From the NCBI RefSeq assembly GCF_001940225.2, contig NZ_CP135164.1, positions 310,001 to 374,000 of the forward strand: 64,000 nt of DNA, given 5' to 3'. This DNA comes from Roseburia sp. 499 (lineage in GTDB: Bacteria > Bacillota > Clostridia > Lachnospirales > Lachnospiraceae). Below are positions 51,724 to 60,849 of the stretch, one piece after another; position 1 is the stretch's first letter, and the number at the start of each line of letters is the position of its first letter. The notes beneath the pieces are model-generated. The model saw only the letters and a list, made by a program, of their open reading frames with translations, searched no databases and had not been told where the DNA came from. The translations under genes were made by a program, and so were the position numbers.

Positions 51724-52617
51724 ATGGCATATCAGATTATTACGGATGGTTCCTGTGATTTAGGAGTAGATATTCCAAGAGAAAATGGTATTCGAGTAGT
51801 ACCTTTTTATGTAACCTTTGATGGACAGAACTATAAAAAGGAAATAGAAGAGGTGGGAGTAAGAACTTTTTATCAGGAGATGGTGGATCATCAAAATGTA
51901 TTTCCAAAGTCTTCTTTACCGTCTGTACAGGATTATGCAGAGGTTTTTGAAGAATATGCAAAAGAGGGACTTGATATTATTTGCCTTTGTATTACCACTA
52001 AGTTCAGTGGTTCCTATAATTCTGCAAAAACTGCGGCAGAGATAACGAATGAGAATTATCCCGATATTCGGATTGAAGTAATAGATACAACTGTGAATAC
52101 AGTGTTGCAGGGAATTTTAGTTCTAGAAGCAGTGCGTATGAAGAAAAATGGTTTGACTTTTGAAGAAAGCATAGAGCAGATTAATCGTATTAAGTCTACC
52201 GGACGTATTATTTTTACAGTAGGAAATTATGAGTACCTGATGCATGGCGGCAGAATAGGAAAGTTAATGGGTACCGCAGCTTCCACATTGGGAATTAAGC
52301 CTTTGATTATGCTAAGAGAGGGAGAAATCTTTCCTACCGGAATTACAAGAAATCGCACAAAGGCGAAGAAACGTCTGATTGAGCAGACAAAGGAATATTT
52401 TGAAAAGATTCAGGAATCGCCGGATGATTATCAGATTGTAGTAGGATATGGATATGATAGAGAGGAAGCAGTGGAATTTCGGGATGCATTGCTGGCTTCT
52501 TTAAAAACGTATTCTAATATTAATGATATTGATATTTACCAGATTGGAGCTACCATTGGAGTGCACACCGGTCCTTATCCAATTGGACTTGGATTAATAA
52601 GAAAATACGATAGATAA
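51724..52617 (+). CDS. DegV-family fatty-acid binding protein
   Basis: A 297-residue member of the DegV/FakB family, which holds a fatty acid in a central tunnel and presents it to the FakA kinase. Recognisable are ITDGSCDLGVDI at the start, the TKFSGSYNSAKTAAE helix, MHGGRIGKLMGTAASTLGIKP with the fatty-acid contact and IGVHTGPYPIGLG at the end. The ATG at 51724 follows GAGGAAA; an in-frame ATG 12 bases earlier would place the RBS inside the gene. It has its own -10 box and leader hairpin. FakA is not in the window. Confidence 0.9.
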   Translation: MAYQIITDGSCDLGVDIPRENGIRVVPFYVTFDGQNYKKEIEEVGVRTFYQEMVDHQNVFPKSSLPSVQDYAEVFEEYAKEGLDIICLCITTKFSGSYNSAKTAAEITNENYPDIRIEVIDTTVNTVLQGILVLEAVRMKKNGLTFEESIEQINRIKSTGRIIFTVGNYEYLMHGGRIGKLMGTAASTLGIKPLIMLREGEIFPTGITRNRTKAKKRLIEQTKEYFEKIQESPDDYQIVVGYGYDREEAVEFRDALLASLKTYSNINDIDIYQIGATIGVHTGPYPIGLGLIRKYDR

Positions 52618-52631
52618 ATAGTGGAGGAGTT

Positions 52632-53987
52632 ATGCAGATTATTATTGTGGGTTGTGGAAATGTAGGAACAACCCTGACAGAGCAGTTAAGTAAGGAAGGT
52701 CATAATATTACCGTAGTGGATACCAATGCTGCAAAGGTAGAGGATATAGCAAATCGCTATGATGTAATGGGAATCGTGGGAAATGGTGCAAGTTTTTTGA
52801 TTCAGAATGAAGCGGGAATTAATGAAGCAGATTTAATGATTGCAGTAACTACATCAGATGAACTGAATCTGTTGTGTTGTCTCATTGCAAAAAAAGCAGG
52901 AGATTGTCACACCATTGCCAGAGTGCGTAATCCAATTTATAACAAAGAAATTGCTTTTATTAAGGAAGAACTTGGATTATCGATGGTCATTAATCCGGAA
53001 CAGGCAGCGGCCAATGAAATTGCGAGATTGTTAAAATTTCCTTCCGCCATTAAGGTGGATACCTTTGCAAAGGGAAAGGTGGAATTGCTGAAGTGTAAGT
53101 TAGGGGAAGATTCTCCTTTGGTAGGACGCCCACTAACTGACATATCTGCAAAACTTCATTGTGATGTATTGATTTGTACTGTAGAGCGTGGCGACGAAGC
53201 ATTTATTCCTTCCGGAAACTTTGAATTGCAGGCGAAGGATGTTATTTCTGTGGTAGCTTCGCCTAAGAAAGCTAATGAATTTTTTAAGAAAATAGGAATG
53301 ACCACCAATCGTATCAAGAATTGTATGATTGTCGGAGGTGGTGAAACTACTTATTATCTTGCACAGCAGCTTTTACCCATGGGTATTGAAGTGAAAATTA
53401 TTGAGCAGAACAAGGAAAGATGTAATGAATTAAGTGAACTTTTACCACAGGCAATGATTATCTGCGGAGACGGGACAGAGCGAAATTTGCTTCATGAGGA
53501 GGGAATTGAAAAGACACAGGCATTTGTGGCTTGGACCAACTTGGATGAAGAGAATATTATGCTTACACTTTTCGCAAAGAGTATTTCTAAAGCTAAGAAT
53601 GTAACAAAGGTACATCGTATTGAGTATGATGAGATTATTGAAGGGCTTGATTTGGGAAGTGTGCTGTATCCGAAAAATATTACTGCAGAGTATATTATTC
53701 AATATGTGCGTGCGATGCAGAACTCTATCGGAAGTAACATAGAGACGCTTTATCAGTTAATTGAAAATAAGGTAGAGGCATTGGAATTTAGAGTACATAA
53801 TGAATCAGAATTAATAGGCATTCCACTAAAAGAACTGCAACTTAAGGATAATCTGTTGTTGGCATGCATTAATCGGCGGGGAAGAATTATTACTCCGGGC
53901 GGACAAGATACCATTGAGGTTGGAGATACGGTAATTGTAGTAACAACAAACCGTGGTTTCCATGACTTAAAGGATATTTTAAAATAG
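52632..53987 (+). CDS. trkA: Trk potassium uptake regulatory protein TrkA
   Basis: A 451-residue peripheral membrane protein that gates TrkH in response to nucleotides. It has two RCK units. The first opens IIVGCGNVGTTLTEQLS and contains AVTTSDELNLLCCLIAKK; the second opens MIVGGGETTYYLAQQLL and contains AWTNLDEENIMLTLFAK. Each ends in a TrkA_C domain (for example DVISVVASP and GDTVIVVTT). It stands 14 bases after the degV gene and 24 before trkH. The TrkA-TrkH pair is complete here, so potassium uptake is self-contained. Confidence 0.95.
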   Translation: MQIIIVGCGNVGTTLTEQLSKEGHNITVVDTNAAKVEDIANRYDVMGIVGNGASFLIQNEAGINEADLMIAVTTSDELNLLCCLIAKKAGDCHTIARVRNPIYNKEIAFIKEELGLSMVINPEQAAANEIARLLKFPSAIKVDTFAKGKVELLKCKLGEDSPLVGRPLTDISAKLHCDVLICTVERGDEAFIPSGNFELQAKDVISVVASPKKANEFFKKIGMTTNRIKNCMIVGGGETTYYLAQQLLPMGIEVKIIEQNKERCNELSELLPQAMIICGDGTERNLLHEEGIEKTQAFVAWTNLDEENIMLTLFAKSISKAKNVTKVHRIEYDEIIEGLDLGSVLYPKNITAEYIIQYVRAMQNSIGSNIETLYQLIENKVEALEFRVHNESELIGIPLKELQLKDNLLLACINRRGRIITPGGQDTIEVGDTVIVVTTNRGFHDLKDILK

Positions 53988-54011
53988 TCCGGGAAGGAAT
54001 GGAGTAGAGGA

Positions 54012-55451
54012 ATGAATTATTCAATTATCAGATATATTCTTTGCCGGGTGTTAGAATTTCAGGCATTGTTCTTATTGCTACCCTGTATTGTAGCAGTGTG
54101 CTACGGGGAAAAACAGGGATGGATATATCTTATGGTGGCAGCCGGATGTTTTTTGATTGGTGGATTGGGAAAACTGAAAAAGCCAAAAAGTACGGTCTTC
54201 TATGCACGAGAAGGTTTTGTAACAGTTTCATTAAGCTGGATTGTAATGAGTATTGTCGGTGCGTTACCTTTTTATTTCACAGGTGAATTTGCTACATATA
54301 CAGATGCGCTATTTGAAACCATTTCAGGTTTTACTACAACGGGAGCAAGTATATTGAATGATGTAGAGGCGTTATCCCGGTGTACCCTGTTTTGGAGAAG
54401 TTTCACCCATTGGATTGGCGGCATGGGAGTGTTGGTTCTGATACTAGCGGTACTGCCTCTTGCCGGTGGCTACAATATGTACCTGATGCGTGCGGAAAGT
54501 CCGGGCCCAACAGTAGGAAAGCTGGTTCCGCGGGTTCGTCATACAGCAAGAATTTTGTATGAGATGTATGTTTTAATAACAATCGTTGAGATTATCACAT
54601 TATTGATAGCAGGTATGCCCGTATTTGATTCTCTGACACTTTCCTTTGGTACGGCAGGTACTGGAGGATTTGGTCTGCTGAATACAGGAGCTGCAGAATA
54701 TACCGCAACAGTACAGATTATTCTTACAGTATTTATGATACTCTTCGGTATTAATTTTAACGTATATTTTCTGATAAGAGCACGCAAGGGAAAGGCAGCA
54801 TTCAAATGTGAAGAGATGCGATATTATCTCGGCATAATTGCAGTAGCTATTATTTTTATTACAATAAATGTAAAGGATCTTTTTGGAAATGTTTTGGAAG
54901 CGTTACGTCATGTGGCGTTCCAGGTAGCATCTATTATTACAACTACAGGATTTTCTACTACGGACTTTGATAAGTGGCCGGAATTTTCGAAGTTTATTCT
55001 GGTAGCCTTGATGTTTGTAGGAGCTTGCGCCGGAAGTACCGGTGGTGGAATCAAGGTATCCCGTGTGCTGATTATGGCAAAGCTTGCAAAAAATGAATTT
55101 TCTTATTTGATTCATCCGAAACGGGTGCGTCAGGTTTGCCTGGAAAAGCGTGTGATAACGAAGGAAACATTACGTTCCGTTTCCGTATTTTTTATTACAT
55201 ATGCAATGATTTATGCAGTTTCCGTATTGTTGATTTCGCTGGATAATCTGGATTTTACTACAAATTTTACAGCGGTAGCAGCTACTTTAAATAATATTGG
55301 ACCGGGACTTGGAATGGTAGGACCAACTTCTAACTTTTCCGTATATTCAGACCCTGCAAAATATGTATTGATGTTTGATATGCTGGCAGGTCGTCTGGAA
55401 TTATTCCCGATGCTGTTGTTATTTGCACCATCAACCTGGAAACGCAATTAA
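54012..55451 (+). CDS. trkH: Trk potassium uptake transporter TrkH
   Basis: A 479-residue integral membrane channel with about ten helices. Selectivity-filter-like turns are visible: [35 protein letters not shown] and the last near [16 protein letters not shown]. These four are the pseudo-repeats of the potassium pore; the conserved positive residue of the pore is within KSPSTGGG-like [15 protein letters not shown]. It follows trkA closely. The end ([12 protein letters not shown]) is normal. Potassium import with TrkA gating is the expected role. Confidence 0.95.
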   Translation: MNYSIIRYILCRVLEFQALFLLLPCIVAVCYGEKQGWIYLMVAAGCFLIGGLGKLKKPKSTVFYAREGFVTVSLSWIVMSIVGALPFYFTGEFATYTDALFETISGFTTTGASILNDVEALSRCTLFWRSFTHWIGGMGVLVLILAVLPLAGGYNMYLMRAESPGPTVGKLVPRVRHTARILYEMYVLITIVEIITLLIAGMPVFDSLTLSFGTAGTGGFGLLNTGAAEYTATVQIILTVFMILFGINFNVYFLIRARKGKAAFKCEEMRYYLGIIAVAIIFITINVKDLFGNVLEALRHVAFQVASIITTTGFSTTDFDKWPEFSKFILVALMFVGACAGSTGGGIKVSRVLIMAKLAKNEFSYLIHPKRVRQVCLEKRVITKETLRSVSVFFITYAMIYAVSVLLISLDNLDFTTNFTAVAATLNNIGPGLGMVGPTSNFSVYSDPAKYVLMFDMLAGRLELFPMLLLFAPSTWKRN

Positions 55452-55470
55452 AAGAAGGAAGTGTTGTGAT

Positions 55471-55701
55471 ATGCGTCAGATGGAATTTAAAATGGAACGG
55501 ACAGGCCTTTTAAAAGAGGGAGATATTTTACCTGTAACAGAGGGAAAACTGCCTACCTCTTATTATTATACTTTGGGAAAAGCATATGCCATGTCTGCGA
55601 ATTATACTTTTAGTGAGAGACTTAAATCCAGAGAAGGAAAAGTAGTAAGTGTACATGAGACTCCAAAGGGCTTTTTTGTGACAGTAGAGTTTGACGAATA
55701 G
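55471..55701 (+). CDS. 76-residue protein of unknown function
   Basis: A short acidic protein not recognised. The start at 55471 follows AAGAAGGAAG; the longer open frame runs back into trkH and is rejected. It is mostly beta-prone, with a central [21 protein letters not shown] and ends [10 protein letters not shown]. It lies between trkH and the hydrogenase-regulator gene, 19 bases from the first and 10 from the second. A link to hydrogenase maturation is possible only from position; it could also belong to the trk unit. Confidence 0.6.
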   Translation: MRQMEFKMERTGLLKEGDILPVTEGKLPTSYYYTLGKAYAMSANYTFSERLKSREGKVVSVHETPKGFFVTVEFDE

Positions 55702-55711
55702 GAAGGAACAT

Positions 55712-55957
55712 ATGGAAACAAGAGTTGCAATTATCGGAATTATTGTGGAAGAGGAATCCTCGGTAGATGAATTGAACCGGATTTTGCACGAATATGGAAA
55801 GTATATTATCGGCAGAATGGGAATCCCCTATCATAAAAAAGAAATTAATATTATCAGTATTGCAGTAGATGCGCCGCAGGATGTGATTAGTGCGCTTTCG
55901 GGAAAACTTGGAAAGTTACCGGGAGTCAGCAGTAAAACGGCGTATGCTAAGGTATAG
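55712..55957 (+). CDS. TM1266-like iron-only hydrogenase system regulator
   Basis: An 81-residue ACT-like (NikR C-terminal-like) protein: ETRVAIIGIIVEEESSVDEL, then EYGKYIIGRMGIPYHKKEINIISIAVDA and SALSGKLGKLPGVSSKTAYAKV. The family (TIGR03959) is seen next to [FeFe]-hydrogenase maturation genes and thought to regulate them. The start at 55712 follows AGGAAGGAA. It lies ten bases before hydF, so the link is strong here. It has no DNA-binding domain, so it may act on another protein or bind a ligand. Confidence 0.85.
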   Translation: METRVAIIGIIVEEESSVDELNRILHEYGKYIIGRMGIPYHKKEINIISIAVDAPQDVISALSGKLGKLPGVSSKTAYAKV

Positions 55958-55966
55958 GAGGAAACA

Positions 55967-57175
55967 ATGGGATTAAACAGTACACCATCTGCAGACCGGG
56001 TACATATTGGTTTTTTTGGAAGAAGAAATGCAGGAAAGTCTAGTGTGGTCAATGCAGTGACGGGACAGGAACTGGCAGTGGTCTCTGAGGTAAAGGGAAC
56101 CACGACCGATCCGGTGCAAAAGGCAATGGAGTTATTGCCAATTGGACCGGTAGTGATTATTGATACACCGGGAATTGACGATGAAGGCAGTCTGGGAGAA
56201 CTTCGTGTCAGAAAAACGAAGCAGATTTTGAATAAAACAGATGTAGCTGTTTTGGTGGTAGATAAAACAGTAGGAATTACATCGGTAGAAGAGGAACTTA
56301 TCGCAATTTTTCGGGAAAAAAAGATTCCCTATGTGATTGTTTTCAATAAACAGGATTTACGGGAAGGTAGTGTTCCCGATGAGGAATACTACATAGCGGT
56401 TAGCGCAAAAACAGGATTTCAGATAGAAGAGTTAAAAGAAAAGATAGGGAAACTTGCAGTGACGGAGGAGCCTAAACTTAAGATTGTGGGAGACATTATA
56501 AGTCCTTCCGATTTTGTTGTGTTAGTAGTACCTATCGATAAGGCAGCGCCGAAGGGCAGATTGATTCTTCCCCAACAGCAGACCATTCGTGATATCTTAG
56601 AGTCCGACGCAACTGCTATTGTGGTAAAGGAATACGAGCTTCGTGAGACCTTAGCACAATTAGGGAAAAAACCATCGTTGGTAATTACAGATAGTCAGGT
56701 GTTTGCGAAAGTCAGTGCAGATACGCCAAAAGATATTCCGCTTACTTCGTTTTCTATTTTATTTGCTAGATATAAGGGAAATCTTCAAACTGTGGTGCAA
56801 GGGGCGGCAGCCATTGAAACATTACAGGATGGCGATAAAGTGTTAATATCTGAGGGCTGTACCCATCACCGTCAATGTGATGATATTGGTTCCGTAAAGA
56901 TTCCGAGATGGTTGAAGAATTATACAGGAAAAGAACTTCAGATAGAGTTGAGTTCCGGAACAGAGTTCCCGGAGGATTTATCGGAATATAAACTGATTAT
57001 TCATTGTGGAGGATGTATGCTCAATGAACGGGAAATGAAGTATCGGTTGAAATGTGCCCAAGACCAGGATATACCGATTACCAATTATGGCATTGCCATT
57101 GCGTATATGCAAGGAATCTTAAAACGAAGCGTTGAGATATTTCCGCATATTCTGGCAGAATTGCCGGAAGAATAG
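55967..57175 (+). CDS. hydF: [FeFe]-hydrogenase H-cluster maturation GTPase HydF
   Basis: A 402-residue scaffold protein on which the 2Fe subcluster is completed before transfer to the hydrogenase. The GTPase domain has GRRNAGKSSVVNAVTG (G1), DTPGID (G3) and NKQD (G4). The C-terminal cluster-binding domain holds the Cys-x-His of EGCTHHRQC near residue 305 and the HCGGC motif (IIHCGGCMLNE) near residue 348. RBS AGGAGG precedes the ATG. Neither hydE nor hydG is in the window; both must be elsewhere for a working enzyme. Confidence 0.94.
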   Translation: MGLNSTPSADRVHIGFFGRRNAGKSSVVNAVTGQELAVVSEVKGTTTDPVQKAMELLPIGPVVIIDTPGIDDEGSLGELRVRKTKQILNKTDVAVLVVDKTVGITSVEEELIAIFREKKIPYVIVFNKQDLREGSVPDEEYYIAVSAKTGFQIEELKEKIGKLAVTEEPKLKIVGDIISPSDFVVLVVPIDKAAPKGRLILPQQQTIRDILESDATAIVVKEYELRETLAQLGKKPSLVITDSQVFAKVSADTPKDIPLTSFSILFARYKGNLQTVVQGAAAIETLQDGDKVLISEGCTHHRQCDDIGSVKIPRWLKNYTGKELQIELSSGTEFPEDLSEYKLIIHCGGCMLNEREMKYRLKCAQDQDIPITNYGIAIAYMQGILKRSVEIFPHILAELPEE

Positions 57176-57187
57176 AGGGCAGTGGAA

Positions 57188-58477
57188 ATGGAGAAATTGT
57201 ACGGAGAACAGACAAAACTGGCAGAAGAGAATTTTCGATTAGGAGCAAGAAAAGTCAATAAAGAATTGATTTATGCTATGGTAGAGGTGAAAAAAGCTGC
57301 TTCTATGACCTATCAGAAGTTATTGCCGGAGAAAAAAGAGTTGTATCAGGCCATGGAAACGGCATGTGACCTGGTGCTACAAGGAATAAAAAATGGACAG
57401 ATAGAAGGAGTTCCTTATGCAGACGTTTTTGTTACAGATGCGTTACAGGGCGGAGCAGGAACTTCTACTCATATGAATGTGAATGAGGTGCTGGCAACTT
57501 TGACACAGAAAGAATTGTGTAAGTTGCATGGTGTAAGCGAACCGGGAGCGTCAGAGCAGGTGCATCCACTGGATGATGTGAACAGAGGCCAGTCCACCAA
57601 TGACGTATATCCTACAGCACTTCGCATTGCGGCGATTCAGAAACTGCGGGAACTGAGTGAGGAATGCGCTAAACTTCAGACAGCATTACAGGAAAAAGAA
57701 AACCAGTATGATGGTGTGAAGAAGTTAGGGCGGACAGAATTGATGGATGCAGTGCCCATTACCTTGGGAATGGAGTTTGGTTCTTATGCCCAGTCAGTGG
57801 CAAGAGACCGTTGGAGACTCTATAAGGTGGAAGAACGTCTGCGGCAGACCAATCTGGGAGGAACAGCGGTAGGAACCGGTATCGGAAGCGACCATAAGTA
57901 TCAGGCGCTGGTAATTGAATATTTGCGGGATATTACCGGAATCGGATTGGCGCGGTCGGAATATCCTATGGATATGACTCAGAATCAGGATGTATTTGTG
58001 GAAGTGTCCGGTTTGCTAAAGGCATTGGCAGTAAACTTGATGAAGATAGCAAACGACTTGCGCTTGATGAACAGTGGTCCGGATGGAGGATTTGGAGAAA
58101 TACGCCTGGCAAAAATGCAGGCAGGAAGTACCATTATGCCGGGGAAGGTAAATCCGGTGATGACAGAGATGACCATGCAGGTTTCTATGAAAGTAATGGC
58201 AAATGACAGTGCCATTACCATGGCAGCAGCCCATGGGGAATTTGAACTGAATGCCTTTTTGCCGCTAATAGCAGATTGTTTGCTAGAAAGCTTGGAATTA
58301 TTGACGAGTACAGTTCGGCTGTTTCGCGAGAAGTGTGTAAAAACGCTGGAGGCGCGGGAGGAACGCTGTAAGCGACTATTAGAAGGCTCCAATGCCTTTT
58401 TTACAGAATATACAAAAGAATTAGGTTACGATAAAGTAGCTAAGATGATTGAGGAGAAAATGTTATGGAAAAATTAG
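57188..58477 (+). CDS. aspartase/fumarase-superfamily lyase in the hydF locus
   Basis: A 429-residue lyase. The superfamily signature GSTIMPGKVNPVMTE (about residues 315-330) and the catalytic regions GAGTSTHMNVNEV, RGQSTNDVYPTA and LGGTAVGTGIGSD are all present, so it is probably aspartate ammonia-lyase-like. Short flanks distinguish it from the housekeeping enzyme. The ATG at 57188 follows GAGGG; a GTG six bases earlier is also in frame. It overlaps the SulP gene by 13 bases and directly follows hydF. A lyase of this kind next to hyd genes is also known, as far as I recall, from other hyd loci; the reaction there is not settled. Confidence 0.85.
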   Translation: MEKLYGEQTKLAEENFRLGARKVNKELIYAMVEVKKAASMTYQKLLPEKKELYQAMETACDLVLQGIKNGQIEGVPYADVFVTDALQGGAGTSTHMNVNEVLATLTQKELCKLHGVSEPGASEQVHPLDDVNRGQSTNDVYPTALRIAAIQKLRELSEECAKLQTALQEKENQYDGVKKLGRTELMDAVPITLGMEFGSYAQSVARDRWRLYKVEERLRQTNLGGTAVGTGIGSDHKYQALVIEYLRDITGIGLARSEYPMDMTQNQDVFVEVSGLLKALAVNLMKIANDLRLMNSGPDGGFGEIRLAKMQAGSTIMPGKVNPVMTEMTMQVSMKVMANDSAITMAAAHGEFELNAFLPLIADCLLESLELLTSTVRLFREKCVKTLEAREERCKRLLEGSNAFFTEYTKELGYDKVAKMIEEKMLWKN

Positions 58478-60132
58478 TACCAAAGCTGTTTACGACAATG
58501 AAAAATTACAGCAAAGAACAATTTGTAAAAGACGTAATTGCAGGAATTATTGTGGCAATCATTGCATTGCCATTATCGATTGCGTTGGCACTGGCATCCG
58601 GTGTGACACCGGAAAAGGGAATCTACACTGCGATTACAGCAGGTTTTGTAATTTCCTTTTTAGGAGGTTCCAGAGTTCAGATTGCAGGACCGACAGCGGC
58701 ATTTGCAACGATTGTAGCAGGAATTGTGGCGAAAAACGGAATGGAAGGACTGATTGTAGCTACCGTTATGGCGGGTATTATCTTGATTCTCATGGGGCTA
58801 TTACGTCTTGGAAATCTTATTAAATTCATTCCGTATACCATTACAACAGGTTTTACCAGCGGAATTGCAGTGACGATTCTAGTTGGGCAGATTAAGGATT
58901 TTTTAGGACTTACAGTAGTAACAAAAGAACCATTAATTGCCACAACTGATAAATTAAAAGCAGTATTTCAGTTTATTGATACCTTTAATTGGCAGGCTTT
59001 TTTGGTGGGAATGGTCTGTCTTGCAATTTTGATTTTCTGGCCGTATCTGCCGGGATTCTTCAAGAAGATTCCACCATCTTTAATTGCCGTTTTAGTAGGA
59101 ATTGGTATGGTAAGCGGATTAGATATGAAGGTAAATACCATTGGTGATTTGTATGAAATATCCAGTAAACTTCCGGCATTTTCTGTACCATCATTCTCCT
59201 TTGGAATGGTACAAGAGGTACTTCCGGATGCATTTACTATTGCAATTTTAGCAGCAATTGAGTCTTTGTTGTCTTGCGTGGTAGCAGACAGTATGGTAAA
59301 TGGACGTCATCGTTCCAACATGGAATTGATTGCACAGGGAGCAGGAAACATTACATCTGCACTGTTTGGTGGAATCCCGGCAACCGGAGCAATTGCCAGA
59401 ACAGCAGCCAATGTAAAAAATGGTGGACGTACTCCGGTAGCAGGAATGGTGCATGCAGTAACATTATTATTGATTTTGGTAGTGTTAATGCCATATGCAG
59501 CGTTGATTCCAATGCCTGCAATAGCAGCAATTTTATTTATGGTAGCTTATAACATGAGTGAATGGAGAAAGTTCCTTCATTTGTTAAAAACTTCTCCAAA
59601 GAGCGATATTATCGTATTGGTTTCTACTTTTATATTGACTGTAGTATTCGATTTAGTAGTAGCGATTGAAGTTGGTATCGTATTGGCAGCTATGCTTTTC
59701 ATGAAACGTATGAGCGACGAAACGGAAGTAGAAGGATGGAAATATGTGGATGAGGAAGATGATACCGATCCGGATAGTATTTCCTTAAGAGTTGTTCCGA
59801 AAGGAACTCTGGTATATGAAATCAGCGGACCACTTTTCTTCGGTGCTGCAGATAAGATTTTGAAGATTTCTTTAGAAGAAGCAGATCAGTGTCTGGTGCT
59901 TCGTATGCGAAGTGTAAATGCAATTGATGCAACAGCGATGCATTCTCTGGAGGAATTGTATGAACAGTGTAAGAAAAAGAATATTACATTAGTATTTTCT
60001 CATGTAAATGAGCAGCCAATGAAGGTAATGGAAAAGAGCAATTTTGTAGAACTGCTAGGAAGAGAAAACTTCTGTGTACATATTGATGATGCGTTAGAGC
60101 GTGCAAAGAAAGTGTGTGAAGGACAGGATTAA
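58465..60132 (+). CDS. SulP-family inorganic anion transporter
   Basis: A 555-residue SLC26/SulP carrier with about 10-12 membrane helices and a cytoplasmic STAS domain. The family marks are VIAGIIVAIIALPLSIALALASG, the GPTAAFATIVAGI segment, FTSGIAVTILVGQIKDF and ESLLSCVVADSM. STAS is about 445-555 (VYEISGPLFFGAADKIL; MRSVNAIDATAMHSLEEL). Sulfate, bicarbonate or a dicarboxylate may be carried. The start overlaps the lyase gene by 13 bases, so they are translationally coupled, which could hint at a dicarboxylate such as aspartate or fumarate. This is an inference only. Confidence 0.9.
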   Translation: MEKLVPKLFTTMKNYSKEQFVKDVIAGIIVAIIALPLSIALALASGVTPEKGIYTAITAGFVISFLGGSRVQIAGPTAAFATIVAGIVAKNGMEGLIVATVMAGIILILMGLLRLGNLIKFIPYTITTGFTSGIAVTILVGQIKDFLGLTVVTKEPLIATTDKLKAVFQFIDTFNWQAFLVGMVCLAILIFWPYLPGFFKKIPPSLIAVLVGIGMVSGLDMKVNTIGDLYEISSKLPAFSVPSFSFGMVQEVLPDAFTIAILAAIESLLSCVVADSMVNGRHRSNMELIAQGAGNITSALFGGIPATGAIARTAANVKNGGRTPVAGMVHAVTLLLILVVLMPYAALIPMPAIAAILFMVAYNMSEWRKFLHLLKTSPKSDIIVLVSTFILTVVFDLVVAIEVGIVLAAMLFMKRMSDETEVEGWKYVDEEDDTDPDSISLRVVPKGTLVYEISGPLFFGAADKILKISLEEADQCLVLRMRSVNAIDATAMHSLEELYEQCKKKNITLVFSHVNEQPMKVMEKSNFVELLGRENFCVHIDDALERAKKVCEGQD

Positions 60133-60159
60133 GTTTGATATAGGTGGAGGGGAAAAAGC

Positions 60160-60849
60160 ATGGCAGAGCACATTCTGGTAGTAGATGATGAAAAAGAAGT
60201 AGCAGACTTATTGGAATTGTATTTATCCAATGAAGGATTTAAGGTTCATAAATTTTATAATGGAACAGACGCCTTGAAATGCGTAGAACAGCAAGAAATA
60301 GAACTGGCACTTTTAGACATTATGTTACCGGATATGGATGGATTTAAGCTTTGTCGTGAGATACGAAAAAATTATTTTTTCCCCATTATTATGTTGACTG
60401 CCAAAGTGGAGGATGTAGATAAAATCAATGGTCTGATGCAAGGGGCAGATGATTACATTACAAAACCGTTTAATCCATTAGAGGTAGTTGCGCGAGTGAA
60501 GACACAGTTACGGCGTTATCATAGCTATAATCAAGCAGGGGTAATGAAGGAAGAACTGGATATTCGCGGACTTATTATCAATAAAAGAACACATCAGTGT
60601 AGCCTGTATGGAAGGGAATTGGAACTGACACCCAGGGAGTTTTCTATTCTCTGGTATCTGTGTGAACATCAGGGACAGGTGGTTGCTTCCGAGGAACTTT
60701 TTGAAGCAGTATGGAAGGAAAAGTATCTAGATAGTAATAATACGGTAATGGCGCATGTGGGACGCATAAGAGAGAAAATGCAAGAGTCCTATCAGAACCA
60801 TAAGTTTATAAAAACGGTTTGGGGGGTAGGTTATACCATTGAAAAATAA
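60160..60849 (+). CDS. VanR-like OmpR-family response regulator
   Basis: A 229-residue regulator close to VanR in layout: HILVVDDEKEVADLLELYLSN, phospho-Asp in LALLDIMLPDMDG, PIIMLTAKVEDVDKINGLMQGADDYITKPFNPLEV, then a winged helix with LELTPREFSILWYLCEHQGQVV and TVWGVGYTIEK. RBS GGTGGAGG. The kinase gene overlaps by 11 bases. VanR controls glycopeptide resistance genes, but no vanH, vanA or vanX is near; the downstream peptidase gene is the only close target. The repeat at 61931-61941, before that gene, may be its site. Confidence 0.9.
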   Translation: MAEHILVVDDEKEVADLLELYLSNEGFKVHKFYNGTDALKCVEQQEIELALLDIMLPDMDGFKLCREIRKNYFFPIIMLTAKVEDVDKINGLMQGADDYITKPFNPLEVVARVKTQLRRYHSYNQAGVMKEELDIRGLIINKRTHQCSLYGRELELTPREFSILWYLCEHQGQVVASEELFEAVWKEKYLDSNNTVMAHVGRIREKMQESYQNHKFIKTVWGVGYTIEK

